From Spirosoma fluviale (GTDB taxonomy: Bacteria > Bacteroidota > Bacteroidia > Cytophagales > Spirosomataceae), in NCBI GenBank assembly GCA_945885545.1, contig CAMCYZ010000006.1:1-44365 (forward strand): 44,365 nucleotides of DNA, given 5' to 3'. The position numbers and the translations under genes were made by a program. Below the pieces are notes generated by a model. That model was not told the origin of the DNA. It worked only from the letters and a program-made list of their open reading frames with translations, and did no database searches. Positions 34,373 through 44,167 of this stretch are shown here, piece by piece. Position 1 is the first letter of the stretch. Each line of letters opens with the position of its first letter.

Positions 34373-36853
34373 TTATTTATACGTCAGCCACGTAGTTGCC
34401 TTACAATCTTTATCGGTAGAAAACCGTACCCAACGTGCTTGAAAGCTTGACGGGAAATTGAAATCAAATGTTTCATTGGGTTTTACAGTTACTTCTTTAT
34501 ATTTCATCCACGGCCCATGTCCGATAGGTTCGATTTCAATCGTAAATGTTACAGTTTGTTTGGAATCATGCGATATTTTAAGATTCTTTTTATCATAAAA
34601 ACCAATCAAATAAGGGTCTGAAGGGGTTTCAGCTTTTACCTGACTGTCTTTCCATGGGCCACCTTCTCCAACAGCTTTTCCCAATTTCCAAAGGTCATCA
34701 ATAGTTCCTGCCCATATTTTAGCTTTTTCATCGTCAGAAGTGATGATGTGTTCATTATTAGGGCTTTGATTGTCAAGTCCTGTCATGACCAATAAGCCAC
34801 GATAAGAGGCATAATCATGAATACTGAGTGAATGTGAAGCCACAGGTCTGATTTTAGCAAATCCATCGGCATTTTCAGCTGGTAATTCATAGAAGGTACC
34901 GTGTGCATTAAGCAAGTCCCGCTCGGTGGCTACTTCACGACAAATTCTTAAAGCAGCTTGTTGAGTCTTAGCCGTAAATGCCTGATTCCCTTTTGGAAGC
35001 CTCCATCTTCTACCGTTGTCATCAACAATTAGCACCGATGCGGCATCAACCGTAATCACTTCCCGTGGGATTGCAAATTTTTCACGGATGAACTGAGTCA
35101 TTTTTGGGTCTTCTTTTTTTGTCAAATGCATAGCACTATCCAATTCGTAGTAGCCATTTTCTGTAAAATTTGCATTACTAAATTGACCAGCCAAAACACC
35201 CAATTTTCTACGATTATTGCCCAAGCCATAAAGTAGTCCACCTGAATATGCGGCGGTATTTACAGTGGTCAAACCATCGAACTGTTTGTCTTGAATTACC
35301 TGAAAATGAGCAACATCACTGTAATTAAAATTAACAGTTGCTTTGGTGGCTTGATTGCTTTTTACACGAATCCATTCTCCCTTATCGCTTGTTGCGAAAG
35401 TAAGTCCAATTGATTGACCACCACCCACTTCTACTGACCTTAAGGCTTTCCAATTTCCTTTGCCATCAACGTCGGTCTCAAAGCTGAATGTAACTTTTTG
35501 GCTTCCATCATTTAACACCCAGGCCATTCGTTGTTGCCAACCTGCAAATAAAAATGGTTCGGAAAATTCATTTGCCTCAATTTTTTCAGAAATCCAAACA
35601 GCTCCTTGGGCAGTGTTTGGCCCTAATTTATCAGGTGTAGAAAGTGAAGTAAACCAAAGGTTTGAGTTGGATTGGCCTGGCCCTTCGATATTTCCTTTGG
35701 TGTTACGTTTGTTCAAAAACTCTTTCTGTGCTGAATCGTCGCAGCCAAAGACTAAACCATTGTTCCAGCGGGTGAAGTCGCCGATGACTTTGAGATAAGC
35801 CGAACGTGGACGAATGCCAGCAGTGTTTTTTGATGTAAATGTTTGTGGAAAACGCCAAAAAAGTCCATGCATGGTCATGAGATAATCAGGTTTTTCGGTA
35901 GTGCCGATGTCACGAATTCGAGGCCATTCTGTATTCCAACCGTGAGCACCATCGTAGCTGTGACTGGCTTTTGGCAGGCGAAAGAACGACCACTTTCCGC
36001 CGTCACGGACACCCAACAAAACCGATTTGTGGTCCCAACCTGTTGCCCAGATGGGGTCGGTTGCGGGATTGGTATTGCCATAAATGCCTCCTGGACCTGT
36101 TACTTCCACAAATTGATTACGACGTATTACTTTCCAGTCTATACCATTCCATTCGGCCAAAACACCTGATTGTATATCAAATTGTTTCAGTGCCAAAGAA
36201 CCTGATTCGCCATTGTTGGAATACACCATTACCCCCTGACCTGAATACACGCCTTTGCCGTGGGCACCAGGAAGGAGTGTTCCATTAAAGTTATTCTGAG
36301 TGTCGTCATGCTTTTTTTCTTTAACGTTACCGTCTTGATAAAGCATTTGGGTTTTGAGATTTTTAACATCTAACTTATAAAAACCCTCTTCCATAGTGGC
36401 AATTAAAAGTTTGTTTTTGGGGTCAGACAAATCACGAGCTAAACCAGTATGACGGCCAGGTGCCTGGGTATATGGAATGGTACGAACATTACGGTTTGCA
36501 TCAATGGCATACGGCCCAATAAACAACTGATTGCTCTCTTGATGAATCATTCTATTGGCAGGTGTTCCCCCAATACTTTCGGGTCTTATTGTTTTGTTCA
36601 AATCTGGTGAAATTTCATACAATTTATCAGAAGAACCAAATGGCAAATGTGGTCCGTAGGTTATTACCCATAATCGGTCTGCCCAAGGCACTACTGCCCC
36701 AGTACCACATTCACCCTCATTGTTGTAATAAGCCAAATGAGGATAAATACCGCTAAATTGGGGGTAAGAAGACTTTTTTTGGGCGTATGTATTTCCAATG
36801 AACAGGCAAGTTACTAACCCCATCAAAAGAAGTTTGATTTTATTTATTTCCAT
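34373..36853 (-). CDS. Large secreted protein of unknown family in the PUL
   Basis: An 826-aa protein with a signal peptide (about 1-24, ending TYAQ). I do not recognise a characterised family. Nearly the whole chain looks all-beta with repeated W/Y/G-rich strands, consistent with a propeller or paired propellers: conserved-looking blocks include GECGTGAVVPWADRLWVITYG, GSSDKLYEISPDL, APGRHTGLARDLSDP, GPGGIYGNTNPATDPIWATG, and SYDGAHGWNTEWPR. The two ends of the second half carry similar beta-sandwich segments (KVTFSFETDVDGKGNW and TVTFTIEIEPIGHGPWMKY), an internal duplication of a possible accessory domain. Placed directly behind SusCD it is likely a secreted enzyme or glycan binder acting first on the substrate. 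Function is not assigned. Confidence 0.7.
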   Translation of the reverse strand: MEINKIKLLLMGLVTCLFIGNTYAQKKSSYPQFSGIYPHLAYYNNEGECGTGAVVPWADRLWVITYGPHLPFGSSDKLYEISPDLNKTIRPESIGGTPANRMIHQESNQLFIGPYAIDANRNVRTIPYTQAPGRHTGLARDLSDPKNKLLIATMEEGFYKLDVKNLKTQMLYQDGNVKEKKHDDTQNNFNGTLLPGAHGKGVYSGQGVMVYSNNGESGSLALKQFDIQSGVLAEWNGIDWKVIRRNQFVEVTGPGGIYGNTNPATDPIWATGWDHKSVLLGVRDGGKWSFFRLPKASHSYDGAHGWNTEWPRIRDIGTTEKPDYLMTMHGLFWRFPQTFTSKNTAGIRPRSAYLKVIGDFTRWNNGLVFGCDDSAQKEFLNKRNTKGNIEGPGQSNSNLWFTSLSTPDKLGPNTAQGAVWISEKIEANEFSEPFLFAGWQQRMAWVLNDGSQKVTFSFETDVDGKGNWKALRSVEVGGGQSIGLTFATSDKGEWIRVKSNQATKATVNFNYSDVAHFQVIQDKQFDGLTTVNTAAYSGGLLYGLGNNRRKLGVLAGQFSNANFTENGYYELDSAMHLTKKEDPKMTQFIREKFAIPREVITVDAASVLIVDDNGRRWRLPKGNQAFTAKTQQAALRICREVATERDLLNAHGTFYELPAENADGFAKIRPVASHSLSIHDYASYRGLLVMTGLDNQSPNNEHIITSDDEKAKIWAGTIDDLWKLGKAVGEGGPWKDSQVKAETPSDPYLIGFYDKKNLKISHDSKQTVTFTIEIEPIGHGPWMKYKEVTVKPNETFDFNFPSSFQARWVRFSTDKDCKATTWLTYK

Positions 36854-36900
36854 TATATAAATTTCAATGTTATTAGAAATAAGTATCTGATTTTAGGTTT

Positions 36901-36958
36901 CCCCCGCAGAAATTTAATATCCGAAATCAAGTTTTTCGATTTTTTTCTTCTGTGGGGG
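36901..36958 (-). other. Nested stem-loop between SusD gene and downstream PUL genes
   Basis: CCCCCGCAGAA (36901-36911) pairs with TTCTGTGGGGG (36948-36958), with one G.T pair, enclosing an inner AAATC/GATTT hairpin. In the direction of transcription no U-run follows, so it is not a standard terminator. It may stabilise the SusCD part of the message or attenuate the enzyme genes. Confidence 0.55.
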
Positions 36959-36967
36959 GATTTACCT

Positions 36968-38674
36968 CTAATAGCCTTCGTTTTGTTTCATATTGGTATT
37001 GATTTGGATTTCAGCCGCAGGTATGGGCCATAAATACTGACGGTCGTTCCAAGTCGTTAGTACCAAGTTCTTAATCAATCCTGTCGCTGCCATTGCTGTA
37101 AAGTCAGGTGTACCGTCTTGGTCAATTGTAGGAGTACCGGCAAAAAACCAAAGGTTTTTATCAACAACTTTTGACCTCAAGTCAGCAGGGTCGAGCATTC
37201 CATAAATTGGACGGTTGAGTACTTTACCCGCAATTTTCCAGCGAATGATGTCCATATATCGAAGTCCCTCTGATGCCAATTCCATTCTACGCTCCATGCG
37301 TATTTCACGGCGAAGTTCGGCTTGGACTTTCGTATTAATTGCAGGATAGGTATTAGCGGTAACAGCTACTTTATATGCTCTTGCTCTAACGGCATTGACA
37401 GCAGCTAATACGCTATCATCTATCTCATTGAGTTCGGTTTTGGCTTCGGCATACATCAACATTACATCGGCTAATCTAATTACAAAATGCTCTGTTTCTA
37501 TTAATCGGCCGTTGAGCAACCAAGAATCATCTACTCTTTTTTTCCAAACCAAACCATTGAAAGAAGCAAATTGAGCATTAGCTCGGTTATCGTTATTGGT
37601 TACCTTGGTATTACTACTCAAGCGAGTCACTTGCAAAGCAGTAGGGTTTGGGTCGTAAATAAAACCAAGGTGAGGTGTTCCAAACTCTACTATTGAAGCG
37701 GTGCACCTTGGGTCTCTATTTGCAAATGGATTTCGTGGGTCATATAAAGAAGACTTATCAATCGTTTTACCATCGGTGCATAAATAAGCACAAAACAAAT
37801 CCCATGTTGGGTTTGCAGCTCCGAATCCACCTGCATTTCTGGTGATAATATCAGAAATTGGCCCTACGGTTTGTTTTAATTCTATAGAACGAGGAATAGA
37901 GAAAATTACTTCCTTTGAATTTTTTGTACTTTGAAGAAATAAATTGGAATAATCAGGATGTAAACTAAAGGCATTCAAATCCATACAGGCTTTAGCTGCT
38001 TCAGCGGCTACTTTAAAATCGCCTTCGTAGAGTGCAAATCGAGCTTTTAGACCCATAGCAGCACCTTTTGTAGCTCTTTTTACGGCATTGGTAGCGTAAG
38101 ATGTTGGCAAGTTTTGTATAGCAAAATCAAAGTCTTCGTAAATTTTGGTAGTGACTGTTTTTTTATTTGTTCTTCCGATTGAATACGCTTCTTCGATAGA
38201 AACTACTTGGTCGCTATACACCACATCTCCGAAATGATTCACCAACCGGGCATACTGAGCTGCACGATGAAAGCGAGCTTCGGCTAAGTATATATCTAAT
38301 TTGGCTTGTGCTACTTTTGCCTTGGTTTCATCGCTATTTAAAGCAACAATTGCTCTATTTGCTCGTGCAATGGCCTTATACGCATTCCTCCAAAGAGTTG
38401 TTGAAAAGTCCCATTGGCTTGTTACTGTCCCTGCTTTGACAGGCGTAAGAGACTGACGATAAAAACCATCATCTGAAAGGTAATTATTACTCAAGTCTTC
38501 GTCCCATTGCCACCAATCTATACGGTATAAGTCATTGAGTGCCAACTGAATTTCTGTTTCATTTGAGTACCACTTTTCAGCAGAAGGTTCTGCTAAAGGG
38601 TACAAGTCTAAAGAGTTTTGGCAAGAAGCAAATAAAAGTATGCTCAAAACCGCTGCGAATATTTTTGATTTCAT
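36968..38674 (-). CDS. SusD/RagB family outer-membrane glycan-binding lipoprotein
   Basis: A 568-aa lipoprotein: signal peptide with lipobox LFASC (lipidated Cys at 18), then the SusD-like helical TPR scaffold (ALNDLYRIDWWQW, YKAIARANRAIVAL, AEARFHRAAQYARLVNHFGDVVY, LKARFALYEGD). The C-terminal part contains the standard blocks RLADVMLMYAEAKTELN, RREIRMERRMELASEGLRYMD split by a turn, and WPIPAAEIQINTNMKQNEGY at the end. It binds glycans at the cell surface and caps the SusC channel. It lies 62 bp downstream of the SusC gene in the same transcript. The length is normal. Confidence 0.96.
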   Translation of the reverse strand: MKSKIFAAVLSILLFASCQNSLDLYPLAEPSAEKWYSNETEIQLALNDLYRIDWWQWDEDLSNNYLSDDGFYRQSLTPVKAGTVTSQWDFSTTLWRNAYKAIARANRAIVALNSDETKAKVAQAKLDIYLAEARFHRAAQYARLVNHFGDVVYSDQVVSIEEAYSIGRTNKKTVTTKIYEDFDFAIQNLPTSYATNAVKRATKGAAMGLKARFALYEGDFKVAAEAAKACMDLNAFSLHPDYSNLFLQSTKNSKEVIFSIPRSIELKQTVGPISDIITRNAGGFGAANPTWDLFCAYLCTDGKTIDKSSLYDPRNPFANRDPRCTASIVEFGTPHLGFIYDPNPTALQVTRLSSNTKVTNNDNRANAQFASFNGLVWKKRVDDSWLLNGRLIETEHFVIRLADVMLMYAEAKTELNEIDDSVLAAVNAVRARAYKVAVTANTYPAINTKVQAELRREIRMERRMELASEGLRYMDIIRWKIAGKVLNRPIYGMLDPADLRSKVVDKNLWFFAGTPTIDQDGTPDFTAMAATGLIKNLVLTTWNDRQYLWPIPAAEIQINTNMKQNEGY

Positions 38675-38736
38675 TTTATTTATATTTAAGCAAATGAATG
38701 AATAAATTTTAGAAAGAGATTTCTTGAAACCTCATT

Positions 38737-41700
38737 TTAAAAACTGATATTAAATCCACCAATCACAGTGGTAACAATACCAAACCCCTCTGGGTCCCAG
38801 CCTTTCGGGTATTTGTTAATCGTAAAAACATCAGAGGCATTTACATAAAACCTTATGTTATTAGACATGATTTTGTTTGAAATACTTTTCGGAATTGTAT
38901 AGCCTAATGCAATGTTTTTTAGACGGAAATACCCTCCATTGAACAACCAAAAATCGGATAGTGTACGATTAAATCCTTTATTTGTTTCGGTATATCTTGG
39001 ATATTTAGCAGCAAGGTTTTGGTCTGCTGTATTATTTATACTCCAAGTGTTACCATCTAAATATACAGGGAATACGCCCCAGTTCTCGGCATTATAGTCT
39101 GTATAATCAAGGTTTGAAACTTGCTGATAGCCAATGCCTTGAAGTGTAATACCTAGATCAAAATGACTATATTCTAAGCGTATATTACCACCATACATCC
39201 ATTGGGGCAATGAACCCCCTAATAGCACACGGTCGTACTCTGGAGATATTTTACCATCGGGAACACCATTTGGGCCACTAATATCAGTGTATTTTAGATC
39301 TCCAACTTTAACAGTATTGCTTAGTTTAGGCGAATTGTTTAGGTCTTCCTGTGTTTGGTAAATACCCTCTGATTTGTATCCGTACCACTCGTCAAATTGG
39401 CTACCTTTTTTCTTAATTTTGCTGCCAAGGAATTCTGTACCACCCAAATCGCCCATTATTGATTTAAACTGTGATAAATTGGCAGAAACTGAATATTTAA
39501 GTTTACCAATATTATCTGTCCAACCCAAATCTAAATCTATACCCTTAGTTTCCATAATTCCAGTATTTTGATTGGGGTTTTCAAAGCCTACAAAAATTGG
39601 AATCTGTAAAGCCAATAGCATATCTTTGGTTTGTTTATAATAAACATCACCCGTAAATCGCAGTTTATTCTTAAAGAAATAAGCATCAACTCCTAAATCA
39701 GTAGAAGCTGTTTTTTCCCAAGAAATGTCTTTAATAGCGTACTGAATCTGAGCGGCTGTTTGCTGAGCAACAGCAACATTGTTTTGATAAAACAAGGCAT
39801 TTCCAAAACTTATAATACCGAAAGAAGGGTAGTTGCCTATTCTCTCGTTACCCAATGTTCCCCACGAAGCACGTAATTTCAAGAATGAAATTAGATTCTG
39901 CTTTTGCATGAAACCCTCTTCAGATACTACCCAGCCTGCCGAAATTGAAGGAAATACACCCCAACGATATTCTTTATTGAACCTCGATGAGCCATCACGA
40001 CGCACATTGGCTTGTAGTAGATATTTGTTATTATAGCTATAAGTAACACGACCAAATTGTGAACGATAGGCTGTTTCGAAGGCAGTCCCAAAATTATCTC
40101 TCAAAGCGGCAGGACCTTGGTTTAAGAATGGATAAGTATCAAAAAGGTATTGGTCTCTTGATGCTCCCATAGACTCACCTTTGTAGTAATAATTTTCGTA
40201 TCCAATTAATCCTGTAAAATCATTTTTGCCGATTGTTTTTATGTAATTCCCTAATAATTGAGTAGTAAGACTATAGTTTGTTGTTCGATTTTCATCTAAA
40301 CGAGTCGTAAGCCCACCACTTATTAAAGTTGCAGCCAATTGATTTGGGTTATTGGCAGAATAAGCATCTACTTGTTTATTGAATCGTTTCTGATTATTAA
40401 AATCAAAAATAGGAGCAAGGATAGCCGAAAGTTTTAAGCCATCAATGGGTTTTAAATCCAATGCAATTCGGCCTCCTACTTGATTAAAATTATTGTTGTT
40501 TGTTCCACCGTATTTAATTTTGGCGTAAACATTTTCGCCTGCTTTTCCGTCGGCAATTCTTCCATCTGCCCATAGTGCTGGATAAATAGGTGATGAAATT
40601 CTTATCCTACCTAATGGATCATTAGCGGTTGGGTCAGTAGTATTTGTTCTTTTGAAATTAAAGTCCACAGTTCCACCAATAAATTTATTGATAGTAAAGT
40701 CGTTATTTGAGCGTAAAAAGATACGTCCATAATCTTTGTTTTCATAGAAACCACCCAGTTTTTCATAACGAATAGAAGCATTAGATTTTACAAACTTTGA
40801 ACCACCTATTATGCTTATACTATGTGCCTCACGTCGTGCCATCTTGTTGAGGGTTAAAGCCATCCAATCGGTATCGGGGTATTTGTTGGGGTCTGTCAGA
40901 TGTTTTTGGTCATAGTTATTCAATAAATCTTGGCTAAACGTTGGAAATTTGTTTGCTCCATTTCCTGCATCATTCCAACGAAGTTCATTGACTAATTCCA
41001 TGTATCTTGATGCCCTCATATAGTCAGGTAATTGAGTGGGTTTGTCGAAGCCATTTTCGTAATTATAATGTATCGAAGCTTGGTCGCTCTTAGCCCTTTT
41101 GGTGGTTATAAGGATAACACCAGAAGCAGCACGGGATCCATAAATAGATGCCGATGCAGCATCTTTTAAGACTGATAAGTTTTCTATATCATTTGGGTTC
41201 ACCTGATTAACGTCAGCCACAGGTACACCATCTACAATCACCAAAGGATTTGAATCTCCGATAGTAGTTACACCTCGAATTCTGATAGTAGCACTACCCA
41301 TAGAACCATTTGCTCCACTACGCGTTACCGTAACGCCCGACATCGCCCCTTGGAGTGCCTGTGCTACTTGGGTTTCCTTGCGTTCTTTAAACATTTCGCT
41401 ACCAATAGACGACACCGCTCCAGTAAGGTCTTTCTTTTTCTGCACACCATAGCCTACTACCACTACTTCATCAAGTGCTTTACTATCAATTTTGAGTGAA
41501 ACATTAATTTTTGTTTGATTTCCAATAGTTATTTCTTGTGTTTGAAATCCAACAAAACTAAAAACTAAAATGGATTTATTGTCTGTTGCAGCTATCGAAT
41601 ATTCACCATCGACATTTGTAGTGTTACCACGATTTGTACCTTTAAGGGTTACGCTTACACCTGGAAGTTTTTCTCCATTTCCATCAGTTACTGTTCCTTT

Positions 41701-42156
41701 AATTATGATTTCGTTATTAATATTATCATCAATATTGAGCAAATTCATACTTGTTTGATTAGAACTATTTTCTTTTAAGTCCAGCCCAAGAGCCTTAGAA
41801 CGAATCAAAATAATCTGTCTTTCTCCAACAGTTTCAAATGTAATATTTCGTGGTGTTAGTACTTTTTTAAGTACCTCTTCCACCTTTTCATTTTTGATTT
41901 CCAAGGTTAGTTGCTCATCTTTGGCAATCAGATCTTTTTTGTAGGAAAACAAAACGTTTGTTTGCTTTTCTATTGATTTCAACAAGGTTTTTATACTTCC
42001 TTTTTGTAGAGATATACTTACCTTTTTTTGAAGCAAATCTTGTGCTTTTGCGGGTATTGCAAAAGCATTTATCGTAAAAACCCCTGCTATTATCACTTGT
42101 ATGAGGTTGATTTTCATAAACAAGAGCAATTTTTGTTTAATATGATTTTTTGTCAT
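38737..42156 (-). CDS. SusC/RagA TonB-linked outer-membrane transporter with STN domain
   Basis: A 1139-aa outer-membrane importer. The signal peptide (ending AFAIPAKAQ) is followed by an STN domain (about 45-120, VSISLQKGSIKTLLKSIEKQ), which in such proteins contacts a FecR anti-sigma factor. Next come a carboxypeptidase-regulatory-like domain (IKGTVTDGNGEKLPGVSVTL), the TonB box/plug region (EVVVVGYGVQKKKDLTGAVS, IRIRGVTTIGDSNPLVIVDG), and the 22-strand barrel ending ...IGGFNISF with a terminal Phe. It imports oligosaccharides together with SusD. The ATG at 42156 was chosen; the longer frame to 42243 lacks a better signal. The STN domain plus the neighbouring FecR/ECF genes indicate substrate-sensing trans-envelope signalling. 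Confidence 0.96.
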   Translation of the reverse strand: MTKNHIKQKLLLFMKINLIQVIIAGVFTINAFAIPAKAQDLLQKKVSISLQKGSIKTLLKSIEKQTNVLFSYKKDLIAKDEQLTLEIKNEKVEEVLKKVLTPRNITFETVGERQIILIRSKALGLDLKENSSNQTSMNLLNIDDNINNEIIIKGTVTDGNGEKLPGVSVTLKGTNRGNTTNVDGEYSIAATDNKSILVFSFVGFQTQEITIGNQTKINVSLKIDSKALDEVVVVGYGVQKKKDLTGAVSSIGSEMFKERKETQVAQALQGAMSGVTVTRSGANGSMGSATIRIRGVTTIGDSNPLVIVDGVPVADVNQVNPNDIENLSVLKDAASASIYGSRAASGVILITTKRAKSDQASIHYNYENGFDKPTQLPDYMRASRYMELVNELRWNDAGNGANKFPTFSQDLLNNYDQKHLTDPNKYPDTDWMALTLNKMARREAHSISIIGGSKFVKSNASIRYEKLGGFYENKDYGRIFLRSNNDFTINKFIGGTVDFNFKRTNTTDPTANDPLGRIRISSPIYPALWADGRIADGKAGENVYAKIKYGGTNNNNFNQVGGRIALDLKPIDGLKLSAILAPIFDFNNQKRFNKQVDAYSANNPNQLAATLISGGLTTRLDENRTTNYSLTTQLLGNYIKTIGKNDFTGLIGYENYYYKGESMGASRDQYLFDTYPFLNQGPAALRDNFGTAFETAYRSQFGRVTYSYNNKYLLQANVRRDGSSRFNKEYRWGVFPSISAGWVVSEEGFMQKQNLISFLKLRASWGTLGNERIGNYPSFGIISFGNALFYQNNVAVAQQTAAQIQYAIKDISWEKTASTDLGVDAYFFKNKLRFTGDVYYKQTKDMLLALQIPIFVGFENPNQNTGIMETKGIDLDLGWTDNIGKLKYSVSANLSQFKSIMGDLGGTEFLGSKIKKKGSQFDEWYGYKSEGIYQTQEDLNNSPKLSNTVKVGDLKYTDISGPNGVPDGKISPEYDRVLLGGSLPQWMYGGNIRLEYSHFDLGITLQGIGYQQVSNLDYTDYNAENWGVFPVYLDGNTWSINNTADQNLAAKYPRYTETNKGFNRTLSDFWLFNGGYFRLKNIALGYTIPKSISNKIMSNNIRFYVNASDVFTINKYPKGWDPEGFGIVTTVIGGFNISF

Positions 42157-42218
42157 AGTTTTAAATGTTTTTTGAAAGAAAAATAAATAATTCACGCCTA
42201 TCGTTTTTAGGCTGGAGG

Positions 42219-42307
42219 TATCGGGGGATAAATGTTGACGCATTTTCCCTCGATTTTTTTTTGTTTAGGTAATTGTTGTTTTCATTTTCTATTGGGGGTA
42301 ATGTTGA
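42219..42307 (-). promoter_or_regulatory. Direct repeat upstream of SusC gene
   Basis: Minus-strand TCAACATTACCCCCAATA (42307-42290) recurs as TCAACATTTATCCCCCGATA (42238-42219), identical except for a two-base insertion and one substitution. Both lie between the FecR stop and the SusC start. They could be binding sites of a regulator or duplicated ECF-type promoter elements. Confidence 0.5.
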
Positions 42308-42343
42308 AAAATGGTAAACTAAAGTTTTAATATTCATTGATAT

Positions 42344-43444
42344 CTAATCGCAACCCGTGGATTGAATCACTATTTGGGCATCTACTATTTTGTAGCTTGC
42401 ACCTATTGTTTTACACATGATGTCAAGTTTACTATATAATGATTCGTTGGCCAGCGTAGTTGTGATAATACAATTTGAGAGTTGGTCGGCATCAAATATA
42501 ATATGTACACCATAAGCCTGCTCAATGGCTTTCAACACTTCTGAAACAGGTTTGTCTTCAAAACTTTGTTCGGGCAATTGGCTTAAATCTTTAATCAGGA
42601 AAGGGCTTTCAACCAAAGATTTGGTAAGCGATTCGGCTTTTCGAGAGAATACAATTTGTTGATTAGGCGTAATGATTAGTGCTTTCTCTTCGGGGTCAGC
42701 GAGGGCGATTTTATTTTGGTGAAAAACTGAAACTCTTCCTGTTTTTACACTTACTATTACTTCTTGGGAATCTTCAAATGCCTGAATAGTGAAACTTGTT
42801 CCTAAAACTTTTGTAATGACTTCGTTAGAATAGACAAAAAACGGTTTTTTTGGGTTTTTAGTGATGTTAAAAAAAGCCTCGCCACTCAAAAAAACTTGCC
42901 TTTTGTTGCTTTCAAAGTGCTTTGGATAGCTTAATTTGGCGTTCTTCGCCAATGTGACTATACTCCCATCGTCAAGTTTTATAGATAGAGGGGTGATAGA
43001 ATGATTTACTTTTTCAATTAATTGGATTTGTTTTTCTGCCGTAGCTACTAATTCTGAGTAACTTATTTTTTTAGGATTATTGTTTGATAAAATCCCTTTC
43101 AGGCCAATACCAATTACAAGACAGGCAGCTGCAGCCCAACTAATTTTTGCCCATTTTGTGGCATATAGTTTTGATAATAAACTTGGTTTGGATGATTCAG
43201 AATCAGTATCAAGATTGTTGCTGATTGCTGTCCATATTTTTGATTGGCTAATATTAGGTTGGCGAAGTTTTTCTGCCTCAGCCAATTTTTCAATAAAGTT
43301 GGAGGCTTCACTGATAATTACTTGCTTTTCAGGGTTGTCTAATAAAAATGCTTGAAAAAAAGCATCATTTTCTCCATACTTTACCCAACGGATAAAGGCA
43401 TCATCTTTGATAAAATCTTGTATCTGAAAAAACTTATATTCCAT
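42344..43444 (-). CDS. FecR family anti-sigma factor
   Basis: A 366-aa inner-membrane anti-sigma protein. The N-terminal cytoplasmic helical region (about 1-90) binds the ECF sigma factor; one TM segment (about 98-118, ISWAAAACLVIGIGLKGIL) crosses the membrane. The periplasmic FecR domain has LDDGSIVTLAKNAKLSYPK, RQVFLSGEAFFNIT, and VLGTSFTIQAF, followed by a DUF4974-type C-terminal domain (SEVLKAIEQAYGVHIIF, resembling the STN fold). The ATG at 43444 gives the normal N-terminus; a TTG-type extension to 43480 is less likely. It sits 57 bp after the sigma gene and precedes the SusC gene with STN domain, the canonical order. Confidence 0.94.
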   Translation of the reverse strand: MEYKFFQIQDFIKDDAFIRWVKYGENDAFFQAFLLDNPEKQVIISEASNFIEKLAEAEKLRQPNISQSKIWTAISNNLDTDSESSKPSLLSKLYATKWAKISWAAAACLVIGIGLKGILSNNNPKKISYSELVATAEKQIQLIEKVNHSITPLSIKLDDGSIVTLAKNAKLSYPKHFESNKRQVFLSGEAFFNITKNPKKPFFVYSNEVITKVLGTSFTIQAFEDSQEVIVSVKTGRVSVFHQNKIALADPEEKALIITPNQQIVFSRKAESLTKSLVESPFLIKDLSQLPEQSFEDKPVSEVLKAIEQAYGVHIIFDADQLSNCIITTTLANESLYSKLDIMCKTIGASYKIVDAQIVIQSTGCD

Positions 43445-43501
43445 TTTGAAAAAAGCTCTTTTAATGGCTTTCAACAACACAGATACTAGTCTTTCATTAA
43501 A

Positions 43502-44095
43502 TTACTCACTTAATACAAAATATTTTAAAAAAAATATTGGGATTGTCCAACTTTTAAGAATAGTACGAAGGGTGGCATAAGAACGAAATAATAAATTACT
43601 AACAGATTGTTTGTTTACATCCATGAGTTTGGCTATTTCATCTAACGTAAAATCGTGGTAATATCTTAGGTTGATTGCCTCCTGTTGGCGTATTGGAAGA
43701 TGGGCGATTGCCTTTTGTAGCGTTTCTAAGTCGGTATCAGATTGTTCTGAATCAATCTTTTTTTGTTCCTCAGATATACTTATCAAGAAATCTAAATAGG
43801 TATCAATATCTTCTGATTTATCAAAAATGTCTTTTTCGAGTTGGCGGACTATTCTATTTTTTAACGAGCGAAATAGATAAAACTTAACTTCATTTACCTC
43901 TGAAAGGTGCGTTCTATTATTCCAAAGGCTTATAAAAACCTCTTGAATGGCATCTTCGATAAGATTTTCGTTTTGAGTAATCCGAAAGCCGTAGCTAATT
44001 AATGATTGAAAATATTGTTTGTATAAATTTTCAAAAGCTCCTTTATTGCCCGAAATCATATCTTTCCAAAGTGCTTGTTCTTGCTCTTTGGTCAA
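43502..44095 (-). CDS. ECF (FecI-like) RNA polymerase sigma factor
   Basis: A 197-aa ECF sigma factor. Region 2 includes YKQYFQSLISYGFRITQNE and IEDAIQEVFISLW; region 4 includes LPIRQQEAINLRYYHDFTLD and EIAKLMDVNKQSVSNLLFRS, the DNA-binding helix-turn-helix for -35 recognition. Together with the FecR gene it should switch on the SusCD operon when substrate is sensed. The start is uncertain: no ATG exists in the N-terminal part. TTG 44095 (MTKEQEQALWKDM) gives the usual length; TTG 44170 would overlap a TACTTTTG promoter box and so could not be transcribed from it. Confidence 0.9.
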   Translation of the reverse strand: MTKEQEQALWKDMISGNKGAFENLYKQYFQSLISYGFRITQNENLIEDAIQEVFISLWNNRTHLSEVNEVKFYLFRSLKNRIVRQLEKDIFDKSEDIDTYLDFLISISEEQKKIDSEQSDTDLETLQKAIAHLPIRQQEAINLRYYHDFTLDEIAKLMDVNKQSVSNLLFRSYATLRTILKSWTIPIFFLKYFVLSE

Positions 44096-44167
44096 ATTTT
44101 TGATTGATTTAATATGTTTTCTATTAATTGGCAAAGCCTTAAACTTAAATTTTGGTATCTTTCCTTG

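Noticed and set aside
36901-36958. Hairpin as a normal intrinsic terminator
   Set aside because: In the direction of transcription the stem is followed by GAAACC, not a U-run, and the PUL genes continue beyond it on the same strand.
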